From assembly GCF_002964705.1 (NCBI RefSeq), contig NZ_PQCD01000005.1:62001-126000 (forward strand): a DNA stretch of 64,000 nt. The letters run 5' to 3'. The stretch's first letter is position 1. Each line of letters begins with the position of its first letter. The notes beneath the pieces are model-generated. The model did not search any database and was not told the origin of the DNA. It saw only the letters and a list, made by a program, of their open reading frames with translations. Positions 1-9,593 of the stretch are shown piece by piece. The translations under genes and the position numbers were made by a program. This DNA is from Pseudoalteromonas sp. T1lg75 (GTDB lineage: Bacteria > Pseudomonadota > Gammaproteobacteria > Enterobacterales > Alteromonadaceae).

Positions 1-2
1 CT

Positions 3-785
3 CATTCAGGATGGCAGTTTGGTCTTAGTGCCGGTTATGGTGAAATCGAAAACCCGATTCATGATGCCGATGATATTCCCCTGTATGTGATCCCCAAGGT
101 CGAAGTGTTTTACGGCGACTTTGCCTTTAGCAATTTTGAGCTGTCTTGGACCCCTTTGAGTAATGACAACCACCAGTTGTCCTTCGTCAGTAAAATGAAT
201 CGTGATGGTTTGTATTTTATTGACAGCCTGGCAGCGAGCTCGGTTGTTGCGTCGTTGACATCCACTGTGATGCCGGGGGCTCCGCGTCCACCCAGTGCGC
301 AGCAACAGCCCAGAGACACCAAAAAAGTCGGTGATATCACCAAAATTCGTGATCGTGAGCTGTCTTTTTTGGCCGGTGCCCAATATTTATATGATTGGCA
401 ACAATGGCGTCTTAGTGCCAGCTACTTTACTGAAATCACTCACTATCATCATGGTCAAGAAGGCTCGCTGGTGCTTTCCCGTTATCAGCAATGGCACAAG
501 CACTTACTGGTGGCTGCGGCGGAAATTCAGTACCAAAGTAATGAGATAACCAAGTACTATTACGGTAGTCAGCGCCAGGAAATTGTTGCTGGCTTTTCCC
601 GCTATCAGCCAGAGCACGCGTTCAATAAGAGCTTACAGCTAACCTACCAATATCAAATTAATGAAGATTGGCGATTTATTTCCGATCTTAAGTGGCAGGT
701 GCTCGACAGCGAAATTGCCGACAGTCCGCTAGTATCGAAGCAGCACCTGCTTTCTTACTACGCTGGGGTGGCGTGGAGTTTCTGA
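3..785 (+). CDS. MipA/OmpV-family outer-membrane protein, C-terminal part (5' end outside window)
   Basis: The reading frame is open from the left edge of the window, so the signal peptide and true start lie outside it; about 260 residues are visible. The protein alternates short amphipathic strands with charged loops and ends in Tyr-Tyr-Ala-Gly-Val-Ala-Trp-Ser-Phe, the C-terminal aromatic signature of an outer-membrane beta-barrel. The pattern near the visible N-terminus (GWQFGLSAGYG, then LYVIPKVEVFYGDF) fits MipA/OmpV, a family linked in E. coli to a murein-synthase scaffold. Its TGA stop shares one base with the ATG of the DUF3019 gene, and a two-component pair follows, so the four genes form one operon. 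MipA next to a response regulator and kinase is a recurrent arrangement and suggests envelope-stress control. Family assignment is by pattern only; another small barrel family is possible. Confidence 0.72.
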   Translation, partial: HSGWQFGLSAGYGEIENPIHDADDIPLYVIPKVEVFYGDFAFSNFELSWTPLSNDNHQLSFVSKMNRDGLYFIDSLAASSVVASLTSTVMPGAPRPPSAQQQPRDTKKVGDITKIRDRELSFLAGAQYLYDWQQWRLSASYFTEITHYHHGQEGSLVLSRYQQWHKHLLVAAAEIQYQSNEITKYYYGSQRQEIVAGFSRYQPEHAFNKSLQLTYQYQINEDWRFISDLKWQVLDSEIADSPLVSKQHLLSYYAGVAWSF

Positions 786-1177
786 TGAGTCAACGTGTGG
801 CTATGCAGTTTATCCTCCCCTTATTCCTGTTGCTGATACACAGCGGCAACGCCGGTGCGCTTGAAAAAAACTATATCAAGGCCAAACCGGAGACCTGCGT
901 AACAACCCAGCCCAGCTGCCAGATAAACCTATTATTAAGTTGGCAAGGAGAGCCCACCACGACCTATTGCTTACAGGTTGAAGCCCGTGAGCCAGAACTA
1001 ATTTGTGACGTCCCCAATCGTGCCCAGCACTATAAATTGGCATTGGAATCCGCTTCCGATGTGATGATTTATTTAGTGCGCAAGCAAGATAAACAGCGAG
1101 TTGCGCAGGTGATGATCGACGTTCAACGCCACTTTCTAAATCAAAAGCGTCGCAAGGTAGCTTGGAGTATTTTTTAA
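785..1177 (+). CDS. DUF3019 family exported protein
   Basis: A 130-residue protein with an N-terminal signal peptide (hydrophobic FILPLFLLLIHSGNAGA, cleavage probably near residue 24). It has four cysteines in the mature part (C-V-T-T-Q-P-S-C, then YCLQV and LICDV), consistent with two disulphides in the periplasm. The cysteine pattern and the neighbourhood match DUF3019, a small family seen beside MipA and two-component genes; its function is unknown. The chosen start overlaps the upstream stop (TGATG), which indicates translational coupling. An upstream in-frame start at 692 would place about 31 unrelated residues before the signal peptide, so I rejected it. Its TAA overlaps the ATG of the next gene, so it belongs to the same operon. 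Confidence 0.75.
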   Translation: MSQRVAMQFILPLFLLLIHSGNAGALEKNYIKAKPETCVTTQPSCQINLLLSWQGEPTTTYCLQVEAREPELICDVPNRAQHYKLALESASDVMIYLVRKQDKQRVAQVMIDVQRHFLNQKRRKVAWSIF

Positions 1178-1893
1178 TGAGTGAACAACAAAAATCTATT
1201 CTTTATGTCGAAGATGACCTGAAATTGGCCGAGCTTATCTCTTCCTTCCTAATTTCTAATGGTTTTGCTGTGACCCATATTAGTTCACCCCATATCGCTG
1301 CATTTGAGATGGTGAAGCGGCGTTACGACCTGGTGCTACTCGATATCGGTCTACCGGAGAGCGACGGCTTTAAAGTTTTTGAAGAGCTGCAGCGCCAGTA
1401 TTCGGTGCCGGTTATTTTTCTCACCGCGCGACAAAGTCATGTGGATCACATTCATGCCCTGGAGCTTGGTGCCGAGGACTACCTTACAAAGCCTATTTCG
1501 CCCTCTATTTTGTTGGCGCGTATCAATCACTGCTTGCGTCGCAATGAGCTAAAATACTGTGCCAAGAACGCCGCTCAGTCGCAAACCCTGACCATAGGCA
1601 ACCTGGTGATCAATCGTTATCAGCGTCAGGCGAGCTTAAATGGCGACCGCCTTGAGCTCACCACGGGTGAGTTCGACTTGTTGGAAAAACTCGCCTTTAA
1701 CGTTGGTCAGGTGGTCAGTCGTGAGCATTTGTTCGAAGCCGCTATCGGCCGTAAGTACGATGGTCAAAACCGCACTATAGATGGTCGTGTCAGCCGTTTG
1801 CGCAAAAAGCTGGGCGATGCCGATGAACATCCAAGTCGCATTATCACCGTATGGGGTAAGGGTTATATCCTTTCACCGGATGCGTGGAAGTGA
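1177..1893 (+). CDS. OmpR/PhoB-family response regulator
   Basis: 238 residues. The receiver domain (about 5-120) shows the acidic pair E12/D13, the phospho-acceptor D56 in LVLLDIGLP, T83 and K105. The C-terminal winged helix (about 140-236) contains the usual DLLEKLAFNVGQVVSREHLFE and VSRLRKKLGD helices and ends with the GKGYIL wing. It should bind DNA after phosphorylation by the kinase encoded 6 bp downstream. The start overlaps the DUF3019 stop (TAATG). Likely targets include its own operon with the MipA-like protein, but no regulatory site is visible because the operon promoter lies outside the window. Confidence 0.93.
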   Translation: MSEQQKSILYVEDDLKLAELISSFLISNGFAVTHISSPHIAAFEMVKRRYDLVLLDIGLPESDGFKVFEELQRQYSVPVIFLTARQSHVDHIHALELGAEDYLTKPISPSILLARINHCLRRNELKYCAKNAAQSQTLTIGNLVINRYQRQASLNGDRLELTTGEFDLLEKLAFNVGQVVSREHLFEAAIGRKYDGQNRTIDGRVSRLRKKLGDADEHPSRIITVWGKGYILSPDAWK

Positions 1894-1898
1894 GCTAA

Positions 1899-3098
1899 GT
1901 GCTCAAGGTTTATGGTTACCTTTTCTCAACCCTGGTGCTGTGTCTAGGCATAAGCGCTTGGCTGATTAACAGCCATCTCGGCGACACCGCCATTGCCAGT
2001 GACGCCGAGCTTGCCCTAGCTCGGGGCATGCTGCAAACACCGAACCCACAGACTAGCCACCTGATCAGCGCAATAACCCTGAGCGATATTCACTTTGACC
2101 CCCACATAGACGAGCAGCTGCGCAGTGGTGCGGTAGTGCCCATGCTGGATCAAGATAGTCAGTTACTTTTTTACTACCTCGATGGTAGCCAACAACGGAT
2201 CTTGATGCTCGGCCCCTTGCCGCGAGCGCAACGCGATTCGCAACAGACGCTGATCAGTATGTTGTTTTATACCAGCGTCGCGGTGGCCGTGCTGCTGGTG
2301 TGTTGGCCATTATTTCGCGATCTCACCCGGTTACGTCAGGCCAGTAAAAAAATCTCCGTGGGTAACTTTAGCGCCCAGGCCCGGCTGGGGCGTTTAAGTG
2401 CAATTAAACGCATCGGCGATGCCTTTGATGAGATGGCTGAAGAATTAAAAAACCAAAGTGATTATCAGCGCCAGTTGATCAATGCTGTATCCCACGACTT
2501 TTTCACGCCCATCAGCCGCGCTAAATTTGCCCTGGAAATGGCCGCTCACCAGCCAAGCGGTGCCGTCGACTGTAATAGCGTGCTGCAAGACCTCACCGAG
2601 CTGGAAATGCTGGTGGAGGAGTTTCTAACCTATGCCGAGCTTAATCAGTGCAAGCCGACGATCCGCCCGGTCGCCCATGATGCCAGGGAGTTGTTAGAGC
2701 AGGGCTGCGATAAATTTCGCATCTATAGCGATTTGAGCATACATATAGACTGTCACTGCGAGGTGATTGAGGTGGATAGGCGCAGTTTCTTGCGTATTCT
2801 TACCAACCTAATGAGCAATGCCGTACGCTTTGCCCACACCCAGATTCATATCAGTCTGCGTGCTCATCCCCATGGTATTGAGCTCACCGTGGCCGATGAT
2901 GGCCCCGGCTTTAATGAGCAGCTCAGTCCCAGACTACTCCAGGCCTTTGTTAAAAATCACCAAGTTGCCCAGCGCGAGCACACCGGCGTGGGCCTAGGCC
3001 TATCCATCGTCAGCAAGTTGTGTCTGTGGAATGACGCCGATATTCAACTGGAGCAAAGCGCGACCTTAAAGGGTGCCTGCGTGCGGATCGTGTTTTAG
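1899..3098 (+). CDS. Membrane sensor histidine kinase, EnvZ/RstB-type
   Basis: 399 residues starting at GTG, 6 bp after the regulator's stop. Layout: transmembrane segment 1 (about 5-24), a periplasmic sensor region of about 90 residues, transmembrane segment 2 (about 118-138), a HAMP linker, HisKA with H199 in the H-box (AVSHDFFTP), and HATPase with an N-box (LTNLMSNAVRFA), G1 (VADDGPGF) and G2 (GVGLGLSI). The short periplasmic domain and the MipA/DUF3019 context point to sensing an envelope signal; the ligand is unknown. The downstream gap to creB is 55 bp with no strong terminator, so read-through into the cre locus is possible. Confidence 0.93.
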   Translation: MLKVYGYLFSTLVLCLGISAWLINSHLGDTAIASDAELALARGMLQTPNPQTSHLISAITLSDIHFDPHIDEQLRSGAVVPMLDQDSQLLFYYLDGSQQRILMLGPLPRAQRDSQQTLISMLFYTSVAVAVLLVCWPLFRDLTRLRQASKKISVGNFSAQARLGRLSAIKRIGDAFDEMAEELKNQSDYQRQLINAVSHDFFTPISRAKFALEMAAHQPSGAVDCNSVLQDLTELEMLVEEFLTYAELNQCKPTIRPVAHDARELLEQGCDKFRIYSDLSIHIDCHCEVIEVDRRSFLRILTNLMSNAVRFAHTQIHISLRAHPHGIELTVADDGPGFNEQLSPRLLQAFVKNHQVAQREHTGVGLGLSIVSKLCLWNDADIQLEQSATLKGACVRIVF

Positions 3099-3153
3099 TT
3101 GATAAACCGGTATTGTCCTGTAACTATAGGCCGGAACAATAAAAAAGGGACAG

Positions 3154-3836
3154 ATGGACAGCAGCATGACAAGCCAGCGAATTGTAGTCATTGAGGATGA
3201 ACCGGCCATAGCCGATACCCTGGTACATGTGATTGAACAAGCCGGATTAGCCGCTTCCTGGTGTGCCACCGCCGCCCAGGGATTAACCGCTATTCAAGAT
3301 GAGCCTGCGGCCCTGGTGCTGCTCGATGTAGGTCTCCCCGATGGCAATGGCTTCGAGCTTTGCAAACAGATACGCACCTTCTCCACTGTGCCTATTATCT
3401 TTTTAACCGCCCGTAGCGATGAAATCGACAGGGTGGTAGGTCTTGAGATCGGTGCCGATGACTATGTGACCAAGCCCTTTAGCCCCAGGGAAGTACTGGC
3501 CCGCATTAAGCTGCGCATACCAAGGTTGAAGCCCCAGAGTCTGCGGCACAGGTCTGCACCGGGCTCCATGCCCGCCAATATGATTTTTATGTCGGCGCTC
3601 AGGCACTGCAGTTAACGGCGCTGGAATATAAGCTGTTACATAAGCTCCATAGCCAGCCGCACCGGGTTTTTAGCCGCGAACAACTGATGAGTGCCGCGGA
3701 CATGGCTAATGCCTCTCACTACGCCCGCAATATCGATTCCCATATCAAGGCCATACGCCAAAAGCTGAAGTGTCATGATCTGGCAGAGGTGATCCACACC
3801 AAGCGCGGTTTCGGGTATTTCTATGAACCCAAGTAG
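3154..3836 (+). pseudogene. creB: CreB-like response regulator, frameshifted
   Basis: The first frame encodes a receiver domain close to CreB (DEPAIADTLVHVIEQAG, phospho-acceptor D58 in LLDVGLPDGNGFELC, then FLTARSDEIDRVVGLEIGADDYVTKPFSPREVLARI). Around 3515-3525 the frame is lost. The winged-helix half continues in another frame (from about 3522: KVEAPESAAQV, later YKLLHKLHSQPHRVFSREQLM and HIKAIRQKLK, ending GFGYFYEPK) to a TAG at 3834-3836. The shift equals one missing base. In the first frame, translation continues to 3615 and gives a 153-residue receiver-only product. The creC start lies inside the end of this gene, as in a normal creBC overlap. It is either a recent mutation or a sequencing error. 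An alternative start codon is 3166. Confidence 0.85.
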
Positions 3837-5302
3837 CCATCCTTCCTGGGTTGATAAGCTGTTTCAATGGCCCCGTATTCCCCTTGGCTTACGGTTGTTT
3901 TTGCTGTACGTGGTCGTGGTGGTGTTAACCACCTATGTGGTCAGCTCAACGGTGATGCGCGAGATTAAGCCCACGGTGCGACAGGTGAGCGAAGAAACCC
4001 TGGTGGATATGGCCAACCTGCTGGCAACCTTGGCGGCGCCACACCTGCAACAGGGCACCTTAGCGCGCAGTGAATTTGCCGAGCTGTTGACTCACTTCGG
4101 TAAACGCGACCCGAATGCGGCGATTTGGGGCGTGGACAAAAGCAGTATTAACCACCGGATCTATATTACCGATGCCGACGGTATCGTCCTGGTTGATTCA
4201 TGGCAACGGGATGTGGGAGCAGATTTTTCTCGCTGGAATGATGTGTACCTGACCCTGCGCGGCCAGTATGGTGCCCGCTCCAGTGCTCAATTGAGCGACG
4301 ACCCGGATTCAACCGTAATGCATGTGGCGGCACCCATTCGGGTGGCTGGCGAGATCATTGGCAGTGTCACCGTGGCCAAGGCCAATCGTTCGGTACAACC
4401 CTTTATTGATAAGGCCAAATATCGAGTGCTTACCTGGCTGGTGGTAATGAGTGTGGTGGCCTTGTTACTCGGGGCGCTGATCGCCTGGCGCATCAACACG
4501 GCGCTGGACAAACTGGCAGACTACGCCGCCAAAATGGGCCGCGGCGAAAAGGCCAAGCAGCCGGTGTTTCGCATCTTTTATGAATATGGGCAACTGAGCG
4601 ATGCCCTGGCAGCCATGCGCGCTAAGCTGGATGGTAAAAACTATGTGGAGCAATATGTGCAAACCCTGACTCATGAGCTGAAAAGTCCACTGAGTGCCAT
4701 TAAAGGAGCGAGCGAGTTGTTGCAAACGCCCCTGACGGAGCAAAAACAGCGGCTCTTTGCCAATAATATTGAAAAAGAAAGCGCCCGCATGCAGCATCTT
4801 ATCGACAATCTTTTGGCCCTGACGCGACTTGAAAAGCAGCCACAATTGCAAAATAAAGAAGTGATTGTTCTCGCCCCCTTGATCGCCCGGGTATGTGACT
4901 CCCTGTTGGCTCCCATTACCCAAAAAAAGGTGCAGATGCAGCTTCAATGTGACCCTGGGTACAGCCTGCTTGGCGATGCATTCTTGGTGCAACAGGCGCT
5001 CTACAATTTGTTTGGAAAATGCCCTCGATTTTGTGGTGGAAGGCGGCGAGGTGAACATTTCGGTACATCTTGAGTGTCATCGCACCCTGATACAGGTAGT
5101 TAACCAAGGCCCGGCCATACCGGACTACGCCCTCGGTAAGGTATGCGAGCGTTTTTATTCGCTGCCGCGTGCCAATGGCCAAAAAAGCACCGGCTTGGGC
5201 TTAACCTTTGTTGAGCAGATTATGCAACTGCACCAGGGTGAGTTGTTGATAGCCAATGTGCCAGGTGGAGTGCGCGTCACCCTGGTATTTACAACTCCAT
5301 AA
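3823..5302 (+). pseudogene. creC: CreC-like sensor histidine kinase, frameshifted
   Basis: The first frame (3823-5073) carries two membrane segments flanking a periplasmic sensor domain of about 150 residues, a HAMP-like region and HisKA with H284 (TLTHELKSPLSAIKGASELL). It then goes out of frame at the N-box: one extra G at 5014-5015 turns the expected LFENALDF into LFGKCPRF. The rest continues in the next frame to TAA at 5300-5302 and is plainly CreC (VVNQGPAIPDYALGKVCERFYSLPRANGQKS, then GLGLTFVEQI). As read, the kinase ends at 416 residues without its G-boxes and could not bind ATP normally. CreC is the partner of CreB, whose gene is also shifted. Confidence 0.87.
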
Positions 5303-5378
5303 AATCTCCACATTAACCGCACCTAAACTCCAATTTGGCTGAATAAGCTAAGGCTATTCATCACATGGAGTTTATTAA

Positions 5379-6677
5379 ATGAGACAAAAACTAGGTAATA
5401 AATTACTCATTATCGCCGGCCTTATTCTGCTGATTTTGGTGCCCATCATGTTGATTAAGGGATTGATCTTCGAGCGATCCGAGCGTCACCTGCAAGTACA
5501 GCAGGAAATTGCCCGCAGCAGCAGCGGCGAGCAGGGCATCATCGGACCATTTTTGTATTTGGAATATGTGGAAACCAAGCATAACGAGCAGGGGCAAAGC
5601 TATTCCGTGTTACACAAGCAGGTACTGTTGCCGAGCGAGCTAAAATGGCAGGCCCAGTTAAGCACGTTCGAGAAGTTTCGCGGCATCTATAAGGCCAATC
5701 TGTACCGCTCGCAAAACGATATTTCAGCCACCTTCAACACGCGAAAACTCAAAGGCTATGTCGACAAAAATATTACCAAGTTCAATCTGGTGATGGTAGT
5801 TCAGGATATTCGCGGTATAGGCGTTGGCAGCGCGGTAAAAATGGCCGGTAAGCCATTGGCGTTCCAGCCCGGTAGTCAGATAAAACAACTGGCCGATGGC
5901 GTGCATGCGGCTTTGGACTTGCAAGGTCTGTTGGCGAATGACAGCGTGGCGGTGCAGATTAACCTCAATCTCCAGGGCATGAAGCGTTTCGCCATAGCTC
6001 CCGTGGGGGAAGAAACCCATGTTTCCATGAGCGCCGATTGGCCTCACCCAAGCTTTGTTGGTGACTACTTGCCAACTTCGTCAAGCATAGATAATGAACA
6101 GTTTACCGCCATTTGGCAAACTAACTTCTTCGCCACCAATATGCAGGAGTTGTTTGGTAACTGTGTGCGCAGCAATGGCGATTGCAGTAATTTGCGCGAG
6201 CGCAGTCTGGGTGTAAATCTGGTGGATGGCGTCGATCACTATCTGAAAAGCCACCGCGCTACCAATTATGCACTCTTGGTGTTGGTACTGGTGTTCTCAA
6301 GCTTCTTTTTACTGGAGATCCTTCGAAAAGACGCGATTCATCCGGTGCAATACGGCTTTGTTGGCCTCGCCATCGCGGTGTTTTATTTGTTGCTGGTATC
6401 GCTCAGCGAGCATTTTGGTTTTAATCTGGCTTATATGTTCTCGGCTTTGGCTTCTGGCTTGCTGTTAAGCATTTATGTGGCTGGCATGCTGCACAGCTCG
6501 CGCCAGGGGGTGGTATTCTTTGCTGGCATTGCGTTGCTTTACGGGGTCTTATTCAGCCTGTTGGCGGCGGAAGATTACGCCTTGTTAATGGGTGCAACCC
6601 TGGTATTTGCTGTACTGAGCTTGATCATGATGCTGACCCGCAAGTTTAACTGGTATGGCAATAATGAAAGTGAATGA
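5379..6677 (+). CDS. creD: Inner-membrane protein CreD
   Basis: 432 residues, close to the E. coli CreD length. An N-terminal membrane anchor (LLIIAGLILLILVPIMLI) is followed by a large periplasmic domain (about 35-290), and then by about six clustered hydrophobic segments to the C-terminus (TNYALLVLVLVFSSFFLLEIL, the conserved HPVQYGFVGLAIAVFYLLL, then further helices). CreD is the best-known CreBC target and is linked to envelope integrity and beta-lactam response. The gene lies 76 bp after creC and is intact. I see no tandem TTCAC cre-box in the gap, so its expression may no longer depend on CreB here. A hairpin terminator shared with mltD follows. Confidence 0.93.
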   Translation: MRQKLGNKLLIIAGLILLILVPIMLIKGLIFERSERHLQVQQEIARSSSGEQGIIGPFLYLEYVETKHNEQGQSYSVLHKQVLLPSELKWQAQLSTFEKFRGIYKANLYRSQNDISATFNTRKLKGYVDKNITKFNLVMVVQDIRGIGVGSAVKMAGKPLAFQPGSQIKQLADGVHAALDLQGLLANDSVAVQINLNLQGMKRFAIAPVGEETHVSMSADWPHPSFVGDYLPTSSSIDNEQFTAIWQTNFFATNMQELFGNCVRSNGDCSNLRERSLGVNLVDGVDHYLKSHRATNYALLVLVLVFSSFFLLEILRKDAIHPVQYGFVGLAIAVFYLLLVSLSEHFGFNLAYMFSALASGLLLSIYVAGMLHSSRQGVVFFAGIALLYGVLFSLLAAEDYALLMGATLVFAVLSLIMMLTRKFNWYGNNESE

Positions 6678-6711
6678 AACAGGGCTTAGCCCTGTGGAGT
6701 CTGAAAACAAT

Positions 6712-6733
6712 AAGGCCGCTATTTAGCGGCCTT
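6712..6733. terminator. Bidirectional hairpin terminator between creD and mltD
   Basis: AAGGCCGCT and AGCGGCCTT form a perfect 9-bp stem around a 4-base loop between two convergent genes. There are short A and T tracts on either side, so it can end transcripts from both strands. Confidence 0.8.
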
Positions 6734-6745
6734 ACTTCTAAGGGG

Positions 6746-8038
6746 TTAGCTGCGTGATAAAAACAGCGTCAGGGTTTCGCCAATACGCAGGGTATCTTTA
6801 GAAAGGTTGTTCCACTGCTTGAGCTTGGCCACGCTCACCTGATAACGGCGGGCTATTTTCCACAGGCTATCGCCACGAGCCACCTTGTATTCGATTTGCT
6901 CATCCGCGAGCACCGGCAAAATAAGTTTGTCGCCAATGCGGATGCGGTCCGATTTAAGGTTATTAAAGGTCTTCAGTTGCTGTACCGTGAGCGCATAACG
7001 TGCGGCAATCACGCTCAGGCTATCTCCCCGGGCTATGGTGTAATGCTGCCATTGGCTGTAATCACCGCTTTGTTGGTCGGCGATGAGTGTTTGCCATTGC
7101 TGTTTTTTCTCTACCGGGACAACAATATGTGGGGCATCTATGATGGCTGGAAAGCGGATCACTCCATGGTTGAGCTGCTCCAGCTTACCCCATTTGCTCT
7201 TATCGGCCAGCACCACGGCACCGGATAGCGGCAAGGTGGTAATGCTTGGCTGGTTATTGATTACCGGAAATTCCATCTTCTGGTGCTTAAGCAGTTGTAC
7301 CGCCGCCAGCAGTTTTGGGACATAGTGGCGAGTTTGTTTAGGCAGCTTAAGGGCGAAAAAGTCGGTGCTTTTACCGGCCTTTTTATTGTTTTCAATGGCT
7401 TTTAATACACGGCCTTCACCGACGTTATAGGCGGCAATGGTGTGATACCAGTCGCCGTCAAAGCGTTTGTGCAGATATTCGATAAAGTCCAGTGCCGCCT
7501 GGGTGCTGTCGATCACATCCTGACGACCGTCATACCAGGGGCTTATTTTTACACCAAAATACTTGGCCAGAGATGGGGTGAGCTGCCACAGTCCCGAGGC
7601 ATGCTTATGGGAGTAGGCACTGGCATCAAAGTCACTTTCTATCAGCGGCATTAGCGCCAACTCAATGGGCAAGTCGCGCTTTTCCACTTCGGTGACTATG
7701 TGGTACAGGTAGGGCTCGGCACGGCGACTGATCTCTTCCATGTAGTTAGGGTGTGCCAGATACCAATCAATACGTCGCTGCACCGCAGGGTGATTAGAGT
7801 CGGCAAAGCGCAGTTGCATGCGAATACGTTGCCATACATCATCAACCTGTTGTGGTGTGAGCTTGGTTTCAACCTTGGCCTGCTGGTCTTCCTGCGTGTC
7901 GCTGGTGTGGTTGGTATTGTTGGCCGCGCTGTCCTCGCCCGGCGCCATATCCTGCTGTTGCTCCTGGTCGGCAACCGGCGGCGTATTTTGACAGCCCGCC
8001 AACACCAGGAAAAAAGAAATAAATAAAATTCGATACAT
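6746..8038 (-). CDS. mltD: Membrane-bound lytic murein transglycosylase D
   Basis: 430-residue lipoprotein: signal with lipobox LAGC (Cys16), a low-complexity Gln/Asp/Asn linker (about 20-60), and an SLT domain (about 110-250) with catalytic Glu134 in LALMPLIESDFDASAYS followed by GLWQL and AAYNVGEGRV. Two LysM peptidoglycan-binding repeats follow at about 333-376 and 384-430 (each with the pattern Y-x-[IV]-A-R-G-D-S-L). E. coli MltD has the same architecture. The enzyme cleaves the MurNAc-GlcNAc bond to 1,6-anhydro products at the inner face of the outer membrane. It is a single gene, convergent with creD. Confidence 0.95.
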   Translation of the reverse strand: MYRILFISFFLVLAGCQNTPPVADQEQQQDMAPGEDSAANNTNHTSDTQEDQQAKVETKLTPQQVDDVWQRIRMQLRFADSNHPAVQRRIDWYLAHPNYMEEISRRAEPYLYHIVTEVEKRDLPIELALMPLIESDFDASAYSHKHASGLWQLTPSLAKYFGVKISPWYDGRQDVIDSTQAALDFIEYLHKRFDGDWYHTIAAYNVGEGRVLKAIENNKKAGKSTDFFALKLPKQTRHYVPKLLAAVQLLKHQKMEFPVINNQPSITTLPLSGAVVLADKSKWGKLEQLNHGVIRFPAIIDAPHIVVPVEKKQQWQTLIADQQSGDYSQWQHYTIARGDSLSVIAARYALTVQQLKTFNNLKSDRIRIGDKLILPVLADEQIEYKVARGDSLWKIARRYQVSVAKLKQWNNLSKDTLRIGETLTLFLSRS

Positions 8039-8291
8039 AAAAATTCAGTGTTATTTAGATAAAAAGTTACATGTGCGCTATTTGGGTGGTCATAGCGAAA
8101 GGGTGTGAGCTTAATCGGTTAGCCTGAACACAAAGTGAGCTAAATCTGAGCGCCAGCTTAAGTGACTGAGCCACACCTGAATATTAATTTTTTGCCTCAA
8201 GGTAGACCGTTGATTCGTATAGTGGTTCCTTCTGTGCTTGAGCATAGCACATAGGAAGGTGCAGAGCGTAAATTTACCCCCGGTCTAAGCA

Positions 8292-9587
8292 CTAACCAAA
8301 CATGCAGCGAAAACAGGCGCCATCGGGTAGCGGCTGGTAGATAAGGTCGCCGCCATGGCTGACCATGATTTGTTTGCTGAGCGCCAGGCCTATGCCTGAG
8401 CCCTGTTGTTTGGTGGTAAAAAATGGCACAAACATCATTTCCTGAGCCTGCTCGCTGATCCCACCACCACTATCGCTTACAGCAATATAGAGTTGGCCCT
8501 GGCCATTTTTATCTATCTCCAGGCGCAGCTCTTTGCGATTCTCGCGCTGGCTCATGGCTTCGATGGCGTTTTTAATCAGGTTGATCAGCACCTGCTCAAT
8601 TTGCTGGGCGTCACACATTACCAAGGTGTCGGCGGTTGTCTGCAGCTCAAGGTGGATTTGCTGCTGTGCCAGGTCATGCTTTAACAGGGTGCAGCAGCGC
8701 TCAACCACGGCCGCTAACGATTGCACGCTGAGGTCCGGCTTTGGCAGATTGCTAATGGAGCGAAAGCGGGCGATAAAGTCGCTTAAGCCCTGGGTACGGC
8801 TTTTTAAGGTGGCCAGTGCCAGCTCAAGGTCTTCCTTGTCTTCCTGATCGGCAAAGCTCAATTGTTCGGGCATTAAGCCGGTGCAGGTTTGCGCTAGAGA
8901 CGACAGCGGGGTGATGGAATTAGCAATTTCATGGGTCAACACCCGGGTGAGTCGCTTATAGGCCTGCTGCTCTTTGTGCAACAGCTGCTCATGGATTGAT
9001 TGCAGGGTTACGATTTTTAGCGCCTGACCCTGGATGGTGGCAATACTCAGTTGCACCGACAGGGTGTCCTGTTGTTCACCTCGTTGCCACAGCGCCGTGG
9101 ACTGGCTGTTGCTCTGAGCTTCTTCAATAAAGAGCCCAATTTGCTCCAGATCCCGGGTGTGTTTAATGGCTTTGCCGAGTAACCTGGCTACCGCGGGGTT
9201 ATGCTCTATGGCGTCACCTTTATGGTCAAACACCAGCACCGCCATATCGATATGGATAAGCAGGGTCTGCATAAACTGGGCTTGTTGCTCGGCGGCTAAG
9301 CGGGCCTGAAGAATTTGCTCTTTAACCTCGTCATACTGCACCCGCATCGGATGCGACTGGGTCAGACCCAGGCTGCTGTCGCCATTGGCCAGGGCTTTGA
9401 GTGCCAGTTGTGCCTGGCGGCTTTGTCGCCTAAATAGAACGACTATTCTGTAGCAGCTTATCAAGGCGCCAATCATCAGGCCCGTGGTCAGGGCGGGCAG
9501 GTGCCAAAAGGTATAGGCATACTGAGCCCCAAGGATGCAGGCCAGCAGCATCACCAAGAGCAGGGCAAGTTTAGTCTGTGCTTGCAT
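8292..9587 (-). CDS. NtrB-type sensor histidine kinase
   Basis: 431 residues. Two N-terminal membrane segments (about 5-28 and 33-52) with almost no periplasmic loop are followed by a PAS-like region (about 105-200), a dimerisation helix with H219 (VLTHEIANSITPLSSLA) and a HATPase with N-box (LINLIKNAIEAM), G1 (VSDSGGGI) and G2 (GSGIGLALS). The lack of a periplasmic domain suggests it senses a membrane or cytoplasmic signal, possibly the state of the neighbouring ABC exporter. It is encoded 6 bp downstream of its NtrC-type regulator, in the same operon and divergent from the exporter operon. Confidence 0.93.
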   Translation of the reverse strand: MQAQTKLALLLVMLLACILGAQYAYTFWHLPALTTGLMIGALISCYRIVVLFRRQSRQAQLALKALANGDSSLGLTQSHPMRVQYDEVKEQILQARLAAEQQAQFMQTLLIHIDMAVLVFDHKGDAIEHNPAVARLLGKAIKHTRDLEQIGLFIEEAQSNSQSTALWQRGEQQDTLSVQLSIATIQGQALKIVTLQSIHEQLLHKEQQAYKRLTRVLTHEIANSITPLSSLAQTCTGLMPEQLSFADQEDKEDLELALATLKSRTQGLSDFIARFRSISNLPKPDLSVQSLAAVVERCCTLLKHDLAQQQIHLELQTTADTLVMCDAQQIEQVLINLIKNAIEAMSQRENRKELRLEIDKNGQGQLYIAVSDSGGGISEQAQEMMFVPFFTTKQQGSGIGLALSKQIMVSHGGDLIYQPLPDGACFRCMFG

Positions 9588-9593
9588 GTCGAG

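Noticed and set aside
3154..3615. Stand-alone receiver-only regulator (CheY-like)
   Set aside because: The missing winged-helix half follows at once in another frame and is well conserved, so a frameshifted creB is the better reading.
5303..5378. cre-box in front of creD
   Set aside because: I looked for tandem TTCAC motifs and found none; only isolated partial matches.
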